NCBI GenBank assembly: GCA_021018815.1
Contig: JAITYX010000054.1
Span: forward strand, 1,054,001-1,118,000
DNA length: 64,000 nucleotides
DNA from: Talinum fruticosum
Lineage: Eukaryota > Streptophyta > Magnoliopsida > Caryophyllales > Talinaceae
Reading direction: 5' to 3'
Under the pieces are notes generated by a model. It was given only the letters and a program-made list of their open reading frames with translations. It ran no database searches and was not told where the DNA came from. The stretch's first letter is position 1. Each line of letters opens with the position of its first letter. Positions 1-11,200 of the stretch are shown here, one piece after another. Made by a program: the position numbers and the translations under genes.

Positions 1-416
1 TAACATTTACCTCCCTTAAGTTATTTTGAAATCATTTTTAAATCTTTCACGTATTGGTATTTATTTTTATCCACTTTGACCGGAACAATTAATATTTGAG
101 TGATACATTGATCTTTGTTGTTAATAATAAACAATATCAAAATACGATATCTCGTGTTGACTTGGCATAAAAATAAGATTTACAATGCCATAATTATCCT
201 TTTACGATATGTGTTCTCTTTTAAGGAGTGGGGGTAATAAAGTCATTCTATTTTAAAAATTAGAGACAAACTTGTCCTTTTATGATTCCGATTAGCCCTT
301 TACCGTTTTTTATCTTAAATATTTTGTATCTCTAAATCTAGGAGGGGTAAAAATAAATACCATTACATACAGGGTTTATAAATGATTTTCAAATATGTCG
401 AGGGAGGTAAATGTTA
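1..416. mobile_element. MITE-like element with ~37-bp terminal inverted repeats
   Basis: The first 37 bases and the bases around 380-416 are imperfect inverted repeats. The outer 16 bases (TAACATTTACCTCCCT) match exactly on the opposite strand at the right end. The inside is AT-rich with no open reading frame. The left edge coincides with base 1, so the left target-site duplication cannot be seen and the superfamily is not assigned. It is most likely a non-autonomous DNA transposon. Confidence 0.6.
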
Positions 417-1135
417 ATATTCCTAATAATAACTACTTGAGACTTTATTAATTGAGTTAAATAATACCTTATAATAAAGATTATATAGTAATAAAGTATC
501 AGTTGATATAGTAGTGGTCTCATTCTAATAAAGAGAACAATATAACTTCAAATTCTTAAAAGTGTATTTAGTAAAAGAATTTTTACTTTAAAACATTCGT
601 AATTTAAAAGAAATTAGGATTAAAAGATTCGCTAAATATAATTTAAATTGAATTTTTATCTCAAAGATAGTACAAGTGGGCCAATGTCGAAATTTATTTT
701 AGAGTTTCCGAAAGATCTGTCACCTCGCCCTCCACTGTGTCTGATGTCAATAAATGTAGTGTATTTGATATAAATTTTTAAAATAAGATGTTAATCGGGT
801 GGTATTCAGAAACATGGAAGGCACTGGTTGCTGTAAATTTTGACTGCTACAATATCTTCCACACCTACGCTTTATTCATCATTTATCTGCCGGCCGCACA
901 CATTTATTAGGTTCATACATTCAATCACATAATAATATTAATAAATTGAAAACCCTAGTATTTTCCTTTTCTGTTAAATAAACTTGAAAATCATACTTTC
1001 TCCATCTGAAAACAATAGTTCAACTTAAAATAAATGTGTTGTTTATGTCTCATGAAAAATATATTTTTAATTATTAGATTATAGTTTCTAGAGTATGATT
1101 TATTATAATTTCTGAATGAACGAAAAATAAGGTGA

Positions 1136-1136
<1 letters not shown>
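417..1136. other. AT-rich intergenic or intronic sequence
   Basis: No ORF, exon or repeat boundary was recognised here. I looked for the first two exons expected for GDSL gene 1 (the GDSL block and the second exon) and did not find them. This stretch may be intron of that gene if its 5' part lies to the left of the window. Confidence 0.5.

Positions 1137-1222
<86 letters not shown>
1137..1222. repeat. (TA)n microsatellite followed by (TG)n
   Basis: About 37 TA dinucleotides run without interruption and pass into a short TG run at 1,211-1,222. The apparent Tyr/Ile-repeat reading frame on the minus strand is only a translation of this repeat. Confidence 0.95.
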
Positions 1223-1360
1223 AGAAATTGTAGTGAATGACATTAGAGTTAAACATTATTGTGTGAATTTGTCAATAATTATTTGGAATGTTAATGTGTG
1301 AATTTTTTAAATTTATTTCAATAATTAAGTTAAACATTAGAGTAAAACTAATTTATTATA

Positions 1361-1607
1361 CTCTTTTTGTTTCAAAATACTTGTTGTTTTAAGATTATAA
1401 AATATAAAATTTATGATAAAATTTATGTTAAAGACTAATTTTTTCTAATATTTATTAAAAATAAAAAAATTAATAAAAAAGAAGAAAAAAAGACAATTAA
1501 TAAAGATAAAATTAGTAAATTAGTTATTAATACATCAATAGAATTGTAAAATGACACATATTGTAAAAAAAGTTAATTAAAGTGACATATATTTTGAAGT
1601 AGAGGAG
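1361..1607. mobile_element. Stowaway-like MITE (Tc1/mariner type)
   Basis: The ends are inverted repeats: the left begins CTCTTTTTGTTTCAAAATAC and the right ends in TTTTGAAGTAGAGGAG. This is a degraded form of the common plant terminus CTCCCTCCGTTTCAAA. TA flanks both ends (1,359-1,360 and 1,608-1,609), as expected for a mariner-type insertion. At 247 bp with no coding capacity, the size fits Stowaway. It lies about 60 bp before the first visible exon of GDSL gene 1. Confidence 0.75.
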
Positions 1608-1669
1608 TATATGGAATGTTATTGTGTAAATTTTTTTGGATTTATTTGTTTTAATTTTGTAATTATCAG

Positions 1670-4197
1670 GTGGGACGCATCCCATTCAACCAGCAAGTGC
1701 AGAACTTCGAGAATACGCTTGATCAGCTAAGCAATAGTCTAGGGGCAGAAGTGGTGAGCAGATCCCTAGGACAATGCCTTTTCTTCATGGGATTGGGCAG
1801 CAACGACTACCTCAACAACTATCTCATGCCAAATTACCCAACTCGCAATCAATATAATGCCATCCAGTACGCCAATCTTTTGGTCCAACAGTACACTGCA
1901 CAACTTACAGTAAGTCCGACCATTCATATCTAATAGTATCATATTATATTGTATATATTGATTCATTAGTGGATCCATTGGTCCAAACTCATTAGGATCG
2001 GACAAAATATGCTTATAACTTGAAAATTTAACATTGATCATACTGGAGTCAGTATATATTAAAATTGGATCTGCTTATGTGGATATATTTGTGTATATTC
2101 CTTGGATTCAAATTTTCTTAATTATGCTATAGTATTTTATGCTGATTTAATCATTTGGAAATCTGAAAAATAACTCAATGTTAATCAGCTCATTAATTTT
2201 CTATGACCATAATTTAATTTTCTATGACCATAATTCAAAGTGTGGGATTCAAATTTTCTTAATTATTTTATGTTAATTCAAATGTGTTCGGTAAATAATT
2301 TTTCCTATGACCATAATTCAATTTCCACCCTGCCAATTGATCAGCATTAGTTCAATGACATATACAACGTGGTCGTTGCTAAGTTTATTTGTGTAGTGTA
2401 TATAATTGGGTATGTTGCTAGCCTGATGTACCTCTTGGATAAGAGTTCACTGTGCTTAAATGTTCACAGGGAAAGAAATCAATTTCCACCCCTTGCTTTG
2501 AAAAAGGTTTTTTTTGAGAAGCAAAAGTCCTTTTAGCCATTCATTCTTATAATATAACATGTGAATGGATGCAGAGACTATACAATCTAGGAGCAAGGAA
2601 GTTTGTAATAACAGGACTAGGGCTAATGGGGTGCATCCCAAGCATACTGGCTCAGAGCCCAGCGGGCCGGTGCTCCGACGATGTGAACCAGCTGGTGCAG
2701 CCCTTCAACACCAATGTGAAGACCATGATCAACAACCTTAATGCGAGGCTCCCCGGTTCCAAGTTCATCTATGTCGACATTGCCACCATGTTCAGAGATA
2801 TCCTTACTCGTCCTGCTGCTTATGGTATTCACTTTATAACCCTTGTTTTAGTTTTTTAAAATAAAATAATAAAGGTAGTTCTTTGTTCATCTGTTAATAT
2901 ATATTGTTGAACACAAAATTAGCTAAAAATTCTTAACCGTCATGTTTCTTTATTTATATGGTTTCCTTTCATTTCAATCATATGTTGATGGAAGTGAAAA
3001 TTGAAAGATAATTTGTGTTTTTTTTGGCTGATTATTGAAAGGTAATTTGTTGAGAATATGAAAATGACTTTACTGAAAAAAATGTTTTTGGGATATTCAC
3101 ATGCATATCTTAATTTTTCATTATTTTTCTTGCCATGCATCTATGAATTAATTTACTTTTTTTGTGTCCTATAAATACATAAAAAATGTTACTTGTCTGT
3201 CCCATATTCATAGTCGTTTTTAGAAAATATGTAAGATTAACCTTAAATGCATTTACGTTGTTGAAATTTTAAACAATGAAAATTATATTAAATTTTTAAC
3301 CAATAAAAACTATATTAAGGTGTTGTTTGGCCTGGTTTATAAAAAAGTATTTTTGTTTATGAAAAACAATTTTTCTGAAAGTGTTTTTTGAATAAGTTAT
3401 GAAATGTTTGACCTAATTTATATGAAAATATTTTTGAATAATAAGTTGTTTGGCCTAGTTTTGTCTACACTATTTATTATAGTATAATTTATTTTTTTAT
3501 TTACATAATAACTATTATTTAATATTTATTTTTTGTATAAGATAATATTTATTTATTTGTTAGAGTAAGAGATAAAGATAAAATAAAATAAAAGAGAGAG
3601 AGAGAGAGAGAGATAAAGATAGACGAGAGAGAGAGTGTGATTCTTGGTGGTTGTTAACCGGTTTTAGCATAAACTAGAAACAGAAATAGATATTTGTTGT
3701 TTCTATTTTTGACGAGTTTTTTTTCCAAAATTACTTTTGAAAAACAGTTTTAATTTTTCAATAGTTAATGTTTAGGCTAGTTTTAGTTTTAGAATCTAAA
3801 AACAGTTTTAAAATCTAGGCCAAGCATCCACTAAGTTTCCGAAAATTGAACTCTGACTATAATATCGGAGTAAAGTAATGGATGCTTTTGACAATAGATA
3901 TTAGACAGAGGGAGTATTTATTGCTTATATTTTGGATTTTAATTTGACGATGTGATTTCAGGTTTTAAGGTGACAAACCGTGGATGTTGTGGAATCGGGC
4001 GCAACAGGGGGCAAATAACATGTCTACCATTCCAAACACCATGTCCAAATCGCGACGAGTATGTATTCTGGGATGCATTCCACCCTACAGGGAAAGTGAA
4101 CGTCATTTTGGGGAGAAACGCCTTCAATGGAGGCCTCGAGGTCGCTTACCCCATGAACGTCCAACAGCTTGCTGCTCTTAGGCTTCAGCCGAATTAA
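1670..4197 (+). CDS. GDSL esterase/lipase gene 1, 3' three exons (5' part not in window)
   Basis: GDSL (SGNH) hydrolases of plants are mostly secreted esterases or lipases acting on acyl esters. Three exons are visible: 1,670-1,909, 2,575-2,824 and 3,962-4,197 (stop TAA). Each boundary has AG acceptor and GT donor sites, and the junctions keep frame (phase 0, then phase 1). Exon 1,670 carries block III (GSNDYLNNY). Exon 2,575 carries the LYNLGARKF...GCIPS region. The last exon carries the conserved CCGIGRN...QITCLPF region and block V (WDAFHPT) with the catalytic Asp and His. The exons with the signal peptide, the catalytic Ser block I and block II are missing. By comparison with gene 2 they should lie upstream, and none occurs in bases 1-1,669, so the gene is either cut by the window edge or truncated. 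The last intron holds a MITE. What is present has no internal stop. Confidence 0.9.
3319..3831. mobile_element. Tourist/PIF-Harbinger-like MITE in the last intron of GDSL gene 1
   Basis: The left end GGTGTTGTTTGGCC pairs with the right end GGCCAAGCATCCAC as an imperfect inverted repeat. Direct TAA copies flank the element (3,316-3,318 and 3,832-3,834), the target-site size of PIF/Harbinger elements. It is 513 bp long, AT-rich, and has no ORF. A (GA)n run lies inside at 3,593-3,612. Confidence 0.7.
3593..3612. repeat. (GA)n microsatellite
   Basis: Ten GA dinucleotides lie within the intronic MITE. A second, interrupted GA patch follows at about 3,624-3,636. Confidence 0.85.
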
Positions 4198-4479
4198 ATT
4201 TGATTGATGAATGTGTTATCTTTTTTGTTTATTACAATTATATTTATATGAAATTAAATGTTACGTTTAATTGGATACATTTTAATTTTATCTTGAAATA
4301 TGTGGTCATGTGTGCTGTGACTTATTATTATGGAACAATGTAACCCTCCTTGTGGTTTCGTAATTAAGCTTACATATTATGATGTAATGTTGCTCTTGCT
4401 CAAAGTAGCATATACATATTTAATTAATATACATATTGAAGTTTTGAGCAATATTGATATTTTTTTGTCCGATCAAGGG

Positions 4480-4592
4480 TGTAATCGCTTTCCGACCTCA
4501 AATGTTTAAGGTAAAAGTCATCCTAATAAGTAAGCTTGTGTTCTCCTCCTTACCTAGGTGAGGCTGCTACCATATCAACCAACATTTTTTAA
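4480..4592 (-). mobile_element. SINE-like fragment
   Basis: Read on the minus strand, this stretch shares the order of motifs seen at 48,205-48,340: a GAGGAGAA...GCAAGYT-like segment followed by GACTTTTACCTTAAA. The shared block suggests one dispersed SINE-like family. The tRNA-like A box is weak in this copy and no poly-A tail or TSD was found. Confidence 0.35.
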
Positions 4593-4778
4593 TATGTTCA
4601 TATTTTTATAACATGTTTATATTTTGATTTATTGAGTGTCAGACCCAGATTAAGAAATGTTAAGTTGACTCTTGTATTGTTAAACATGTGATCTTATTAG
4701 GGTTAATACAAAGCAATCACAAATTTTAGAGAACCCATCTTATATTTGTGAGCCACTAATGGTGTGGTGTCAATCTTA

Positions 4779-5438
4779 GGGTCTATTTGATTCTTGAAAA
4801 ATTGGGTGAAAAGAAAATTTTTTAGGAAAGAAAGAATTTTTCTTGTGTTTGGTTCAAGGAAAATGGAGCGGAAAAAAATCATGTGGAAAATGCATAATTT
4901 TAGATAAGTTTTTCTCCTTCCAAAAACATGGGGAAAGTTGGAGGAAAATTTTCTGTGAAGCTCTCATCCTCTCTATGCTTCTCTCTACTTATCTTTCTAT
5001 TTCTTTCAATCAACCAAAGTCTTACTTATACATAATTTCACGGTAAATTTCACATTGGAGAGAGAGATAAGTGAGGGCTTCAACTCTCAATGGAAAGAAA
5101 AAGTGAATGGGGGCTTTAAATAGGGATTCAAGTGGAGAGAGAGAGAGAGAGAGGTAAGAGGAGTCTCAATTCTCCATCGGAGGAGAGAGAAAATGACTAG
5201 GCTGAAAATGGAGATTCAAGTTGGAGAGAGAGAAAGAGATAAGAAGGGGTCTCAACTCTACATAGAGGAGAACAAAAGGAACTGGGGGTCTTGAAAATAG
5301 GGATTTAAGAAACAATTAACAATATTGATAATTTTTTCCTCCTTAATTTTCTAGGTCCAAATGGAAGAAAAAAAATCAATTTTTCTTTTTTTCCTTCAAA
5401 TTTTCTTTCCACCTAATTTTCTAAATTCAAATAGACCC
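4779..5438. mobile_element. Tourist/PIF-Harbinger-like MITE with internal tandem repeats
   Basis: The terminal inverted repeat begins GGGTCTATTTGA and extends imperfectly for about 40 bp at both ends. Perfect TTA target-site duplications lie at 4,776-4,778 and 5,439-5,441. The element is 660 bp. The inside holds about three imperfect purine-rich tandem units of 75-90 bp at roughly 5,056-5,309, each starting near a TGGAGAGAGAGA-type run. No transposase is encoded, so it is non-autonomous. The short reading frame near 4,843-5,046 is a chance ORF. Confidence 0.85.
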
Positions 5439-5441
5439 TTA

Positions 5442-6180
5442 AAGTGAGAATAGTTTAGGTACCAAGCTTGTTAGAGAGCTTTGTAAACTTTGATGTGGAC
5501 AATGAGTGAAGATAGCTCCTTGCTGAATGTATTGATCGAGTTTGTAAAAAACGTGAGAAAACCGGACGTACACAAGGACCGAGGGAAGCTCTTGCGCGCT
5601 AAGTGTAGTCTCAATGGAAGATTAATATAATTGGTCGAAATACTAAAAGGAAGTCTTAGGTGGTGGTGGTGCAATCCAATGATTGGGTGAACTTCATAAA
5701 CAAACTCAATGTTTTGGTCCCTATATATTTTTGTGCTACTTGATCACGTTGTTTGAGTGCTTTCACCTTTTACTTTTTGAAAGTTTTTGACTTATTCACT
5801 CAAGTATATATCCGATGTCATTTGAGTCAAAAGTTTTCAAAGTACTAAAGTTTTTATTATAGTCACTTTATTTATCCTTGCCTTCAAGGATGGTATACCC
5901 TAACATTGAAACCAACGATAGTTATCGAGCCTATCTAACCTTTACTTGACTTAGCCACGCGCGGATCGAGATAATGATCATGGGTACTTTTGGTACAACC
6001 AATGTTGATCATGCACGTCACTTAATTACCATACCATCTATATGGTTGAGGAACTTATTTTGCCTACAGTTGATGCGAGATCTTTATAAAGGATCAAGAC
6101 TAAAAACTACATAACTCGTAAAAAAAGCACCATTCATTCCTATTTCGGTAAGAAACTAAGTGGAAGGGAACGAGGACTAA
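5442..6180. other. Unassigned intergenic sequence
   Basis: No gene, exon or clear repeat end was seen. Local GC content is slightly higher than in the surrounding AT-rich DNA, which would suit old LTR-retrotransposon sequence, but nothing decisive is present. Confidence 0.4.
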
Positions 6181-6640
6181 GACAATAAATAAGCGAATCT
6201 TCTCCTGACGAACTTGGACTCGTTGATCCTCAGCGACACCTGCACAAAAGCTCAAAACCTAGGGTGTTCTCGGGTTAGCCCTCTCGACAATCAAGTCGAA
6301 TCGCACCGAGAAGGGAATTGGACCCATGTGATGTACGTCCGGCCGGTAAGGAGTGATTTTGTCGGATTAGGGATTTGTACCCTTGAAATGATGTTACCTT
6401 TCTCAAGGGGGTACGTGACTACTCATAGCATGGGTCAGGTCACCCGATTTTCCGAATTGGGAATGTTGCTTTGGAGAAGGTGGAAAGGGTTGGGCTCTTT
6501 TAGGGGCCCAACATCCTCTTCCCCGGTCATAGACTCGCTTCATGATAATGGGCTATTTGGATGGGCTTCTACTATGGTCCATCAAATGGTCTATCGGGTT
6601 TTACCTGGATCACTTAACCCCTCACGTTTTACGGTATGAT
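6180..6640 (-). repeat. Gypsy-type LTR fragment (inverted copy of 51,840-52,190)
   Basis: Read on the minus strand, this matches 51,840-52,190 on the plus strand over several hundred bases. Shared words in the same order include GGTAAAACCCG, CACCTTCTCCAAAGC, CTTGAGAAAGGTAAC, GACAAAATCACTCCTTAC and AATTCCCTTCTCG. The plus-strand copy has a good TATA box; here the equivalent site is degraded. The 141-codon plus-strand ORF over this stretch is not conserved as protein and is treated as a shadow. Confidence 0.6.
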
Positions 6641-7597
6641 TCCTCGATCGTGCATGTGAGATGTGAACTGCCGAGAGGAACATTCGAGTTGATTGTTTAC
6701 ATCTTTTCATACTCGTTCAGGAGCAAGGCTACATAACTCCCATTTTTTATGGGATGTCATGCTTCACCACCCCCACCTTTTGGCGGAGACCATGACCGAC
6801 TTGTGGGAATTTTCTTCCGACACTCTGCTCGGCTAGCTGATCTTTCTGCTGAAGAAGATAGGTTCACTAACCGTGTTCAATACTCCAATTTTGAGAGCCC
6901 CAAGCCCTTTTCCCAAAGACTATGCATTGATTTCTCCTTGAATGTTTGCTCTTTGAGAGTTTGAATCACCCCGGGGGGAGGAGGGTGAATAGGGTGTGAA
7001 CAAAATTTTGCATAATTATAAAATTTGATACACAAGTGAGAACTCGGAAAATATGTACTAAGTCGAGAATGAACTCGAAAAAAAAAAAAAAGAGCAAGAT
7101 ATTTTACATGGAACCCTCCCGGAATAGAAAATCATAGACAATATCAATCCAGCACACCAAGTCACATTCACTATTTTGAATCCGCAAAATACAAAGGGTC
7201 GACTCTTAGAATTGTTTCCTTAGACAATTCAATAAAAGTGTTGCTAGGCACATAAAATCCCTTATCCGTCCTCGTACTTCTTAATTGAGTTAACCATTAC
7301 GAGTTGGGTATAACTTAGTTGAGTTACCCCTTACAACTCGGTCAAGGGAAATTACAAAAGAATTGAGTAAGTAAGAGTTTGACTTATTACAAGACTTCTT
7401 ATTTCAACTCGAAGTTGAGAAAACTAAGTACTGAGTTGAAAGCTAGAAAGATTGATTATTATATGAGTTGGGAGTTGAGTTCCAACAATTTTCTAAGTCT
7501 TGTAAAGCGGCTACTATTTATAATCGGGAAAGCGGATAGTCTTTGTGTCTCAATCTTGACTAGGAAGCTTTACCAGCCATTGTAACGAATAGTCTAA
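6641..7597. other. Decayed retrotransposon-like sequence, possibly copia LTR
   Basis: Around 6,972-7,000 the string GGGTGAATAGGGT occurs, which is also found just inside the copia LTR ends at 29,865 and 36,902. This suggests a copia-type LTR boundary and that the sequence continues beyond the solo LTR at 17,113. No intact ORF was found. The short reading frames at 6,749-6,964 and 7,379-7,585 are not recognised. Confidence 0.35.
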
Positions 7598-7691
7598 TGT
7601 AACAACTCGTCCCTTAGAAAATAATTAACTTTAATAGATTAAAGATTAGCATGAGCGCGTGCATTTCAATTTTTAAATATTTTCATATTAC

Positions 7692-7693
<2 letters not shown>

Positions 7694-7772
<79 letters not shown>
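7694..7772. repeat. (AT)n microsatellite
   Basis: About 39 AT dinucleotides run without interruption inside the solo LTR. Confidence 0.95.
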
Positions 7773-7774
<2 letters not shown>

Positions 7775-8274
7775 ATGTTGTTTAAAGTGCGGGAACCGGA
7801 TGATAGCAACGACGACGCATGATCATATTTTATAAATTTTTAATGATTCGAAAGATGACTACCGTTTATCATTTCCATAAATTAAATTTTGTATCAATTA
7901 ATAAAATATCAGCGAGATAGTAATCTCGATCGAAAATGTTTAAGATTTTATTCAAGATTATTATTTCAAAAAATAAATATTTTCATATAATTAATTTATT
8001 TTGATTTCAAAAATTCTTGTACAAATAAGATTGATATGATTTTTGTAAACTTAATATTATAAAAGAAATAAAATTCCTAGATTGATAATATTAATAGAAA
8101 ATAAAGGACAGGCTTGAAGAGTTGGAATTAGATATGTATGAGGAAGATGATAAAGATGGAAACTAAATTAAGATAAGCTTAATAGAGAAGTATATGATAA
8201 GCATCAAGGGTTGGATTTAGATAAGTATATGAGGGTTAGGATAAGGATAAAGAATTGGATTAGATGAGTATGCA

Positions 8275-8292
8275 TAAAGATTGGGTTGAAAT
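8275..8292. repeat. LINE target-site duplication, 3' side
   Basis: TAAAGATTGGGTTGAAAT (18 bp) is repeated exactly at 14,885-14,902. The T-run that represents the LINE poly-A tail on the minus strand follows directly (8,292-8,305). Confidence 0.95.
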
Positions 8293-11200
8293 TTTTTTTT
8301 TTTTTGAAATGGGTAAGTACAACAACTAATAGGTAGCCCTTCTCGCAAGGGTTCTACCTAAGTTGTCCTCCATTAAAATGGAGAGAAGAGAAGAAGAGGG
8401 GATAGAAAACCAAACTAAAGAAGAAGAAATACATTGACCAAACTTGGCTACCCGATCAGCAGACTGATTCCCTTCTCTAAATGTGTGGTGGATAAAAACT
8501 TGGTTGCACATCCGCGAAACGATGTGTGTCTTGGACCAATGTCCGGATTTCCCAAGGAGCCTGGATTTCTCCTTTAATTGCTTTGATGACCGTTAGGTTA
8601 TCTCCTTCCAAAATGATAGAATGAAATCCCGAAAGAAGCTGCCGCTTTGACACCATTTCTCATGGCAGTAGCCTCTGCTAAAAGAACCGAGGATGACCCC
8701 AAATTTGTTGCTCCTGCTTGAAGAAACCCGCCATCCCAATTTCGATGATGAAGCCTCCCGCCGCCGCCGAGGAAGACCTTGAACCGTCAAAGTTGATTTT
8801 GATAAATACTCCGGGTGGTTTGTGCCAGACAAATCGGATGGTTAGAGGTGTTGGCACGTAGTGAAGGAGAAGGTGAGGATGGTTTGAAATATTGAACAAG
8901 CTCGCTCCTAGATCGCCATTCAGCCCAAGATGACTTTGCTCGAAGGATTGTGGCAATGGAATTGAAAGTTCTATTGTTGAAGATTTTATCATTCCTGCCT
9001 TTCTATATGCTCCATAACAAATGAATCAAACGGGTCATCCGAGATGGTTTTCTCAACCTTCCGAGTGTATCGATAATATGATTTAGAGAGGGATTTTGCA
9101 TTTGGCTTAGATTCACCTCTAGCCACTTATGTTGAAAAGTCTGTATCCCGGATGTCCATGACACAAATGCATTGTGGAAAAAGATGGTCAATTAACTCAC
9201 CGTAGTCTTGACAAAGCGGACAAATAGTGTCAATGTGCAACCTTCTTTTAGCTAGGTTATCCCGTGTTGATAGCTCATTGTGACCAATTTGCCACATAAA
9301 TAATTTCAACTTAGGCATTAAATCCATTTTCCAAATCCATGCAAATTCCCACGTTGGTGAATATGTAGGAATATTATGGGCATTCCAAGTGGCAGACTTG
9401 GTAGTAAACTTTCCACCGTTAGACAAACCCCAACAAACGGAGTCCTCAATCTCATGAAAAGTGAGAGGGATAGTCTTAATAATTTGGCAAACATCGATCG
9501 GAAGAAAAGAGTTAAGACGTAGCAGATCCCACTCTTTACTTGAGGTTATAAATTCACTTACTCGTGGCATCCAAAGAGGAAAGATTTGGAATATTATTAT
9601 CATAAAAGTTTAATAAGTTAAAATTGCCACACCGTAAATCATACCGAATTTCGTATTTTTGCCGTTGCCTATTTTTCATCTTAAGCCCTTTTTAAAAAGA
9701 TCACATTCTTTAAGCAAACATTTCCAAGCCCAAGAATCCGAAGTTTTTATTTTCCTAGCGAAAAAATCCTCCGATAGAGGATACTTAGTTCTCATAATTG
9801 ACCCCGTAAATTATTATCTTCATATAAGTATTTCCAAATAATTTTACAAAGAAAGGCTTGATTAACTCGCCTCAATTTTCCTAAGGCCCAAACCCCTCAA
9901 TTTCTTTGGAGTACAAATTTTATCCCAAGCTACCATAGGTATCCCAATGGCATCCCGAGATTTTTCCAAAAAAATCCCGATTAATTTTATCCGAGAGAAT
10001 TTGAAGTGCTTTTTGGTAGTTTAAAACTCTGCATCACATGAGCCGGTAGGGATTCAAGATTGGACTCGTATAAGTACCACCCTACATGCTTTAGAGAGCG
10101 AGTTGGCTTTCCAGCTTTGTAATTTGCTATCAGCTCTCGTTAAGAGATCCGCAAAAATAGATCTCGTTGGCTCTACCTTTGAAGACAGGACAACCTAAGT
10201 ATTTTCCCAAAGAATCTGAATGCGGAATATTAAACACAGAGGCAACCATATTCCTATCGGCAGCAAGCGTTTCTGGAAAAACAATCGCCGACTTATGAAA
10301 ATTAATAAATTGGCCGATCGACTATAGAAATCATTCATAATATTATGGAGCCTAAGGCATGTTTCAAAATTGGTCTTACAAAATAAAAGGCTATCATCCG
10401 CAAACAACAAGCAAGGGATTTTTTGAGCTTGCGGACAAATTTTAATCCCAATCCCCGATTTAGGGTTCGAGGCAGGAAGGTGAAGTCTATACACCAAGAC
10501 ATCCATACACAATATAAACAAATATGGCGACAGGGGGTCACCTTGCCTCGAGTCCTCTAGATGGGCGGAAAAAACCACAAGTCTCATCGTTAATGAGAAT
10601 TGAATATGTAACCGATGAAATACATTCATGTATCCAGTTAATCCAAACCGAATGGAAACCCAAATCCTTGAGACAGGCAAAGATAAAATCCCATTCAATT
10701 CTATCATAAGCTTTCTCCATATCCAATTTAAGTCCAATATAAGCCTCGTTTCCCTTTAATATTCCCAAATTTATTAATGACTTCATGTGCCAAAAGAATA
10801 TTATCATAGATATCCTTATTAGGCACGAAGGCACTCTGGTAGGGGCTAACAATCCTTTGTAGAATAGGCCTTAACCTATTGACTAGAATTTTCAAAATAA
10901 TCTTATAAAGACTATTGCACAAACCGATTGGTCTAAAATGCGAAGTAAGTGAAGGGCTTGATACTTTCGGTATTAACGCAATGAAGGTATGATTAACCTT
11001 TTTTAATAACTTTCCATTATTAAAAAATCCATAATGCACGTAGTAATGTCATTACCAATAACATCCCAATGCTGTTGAAAGAACCCAGCGCCAAAGCCGT
11101 CAGGCCCTGGATCTTTAGCTGGGTTCATTTGAAAAACGAGCAGTCTTGACCTCAGCAGGAGAAACCGGAAGGATGAGCTGGTTATTATGGTCATTGGTGA

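Noticed and set aside
1074..1256. Reading frame with a long Tyr-Ile repeat
   Set aside because: Direct translation of a (TA)n microsatellite.
3904..3917. ACAGAGGGAGTA, a possible Stowaway end before GDSL gene 1 last exon
   Set aside because: Only one end could be found and the left partner with a TA duplication is missing.
6214..6639. 141-codon plus-strand frame
   Set aside because: The homologous copy at 51,791-52,199 does not keep this frame, and the sequence reads as an LTR on the other strand.
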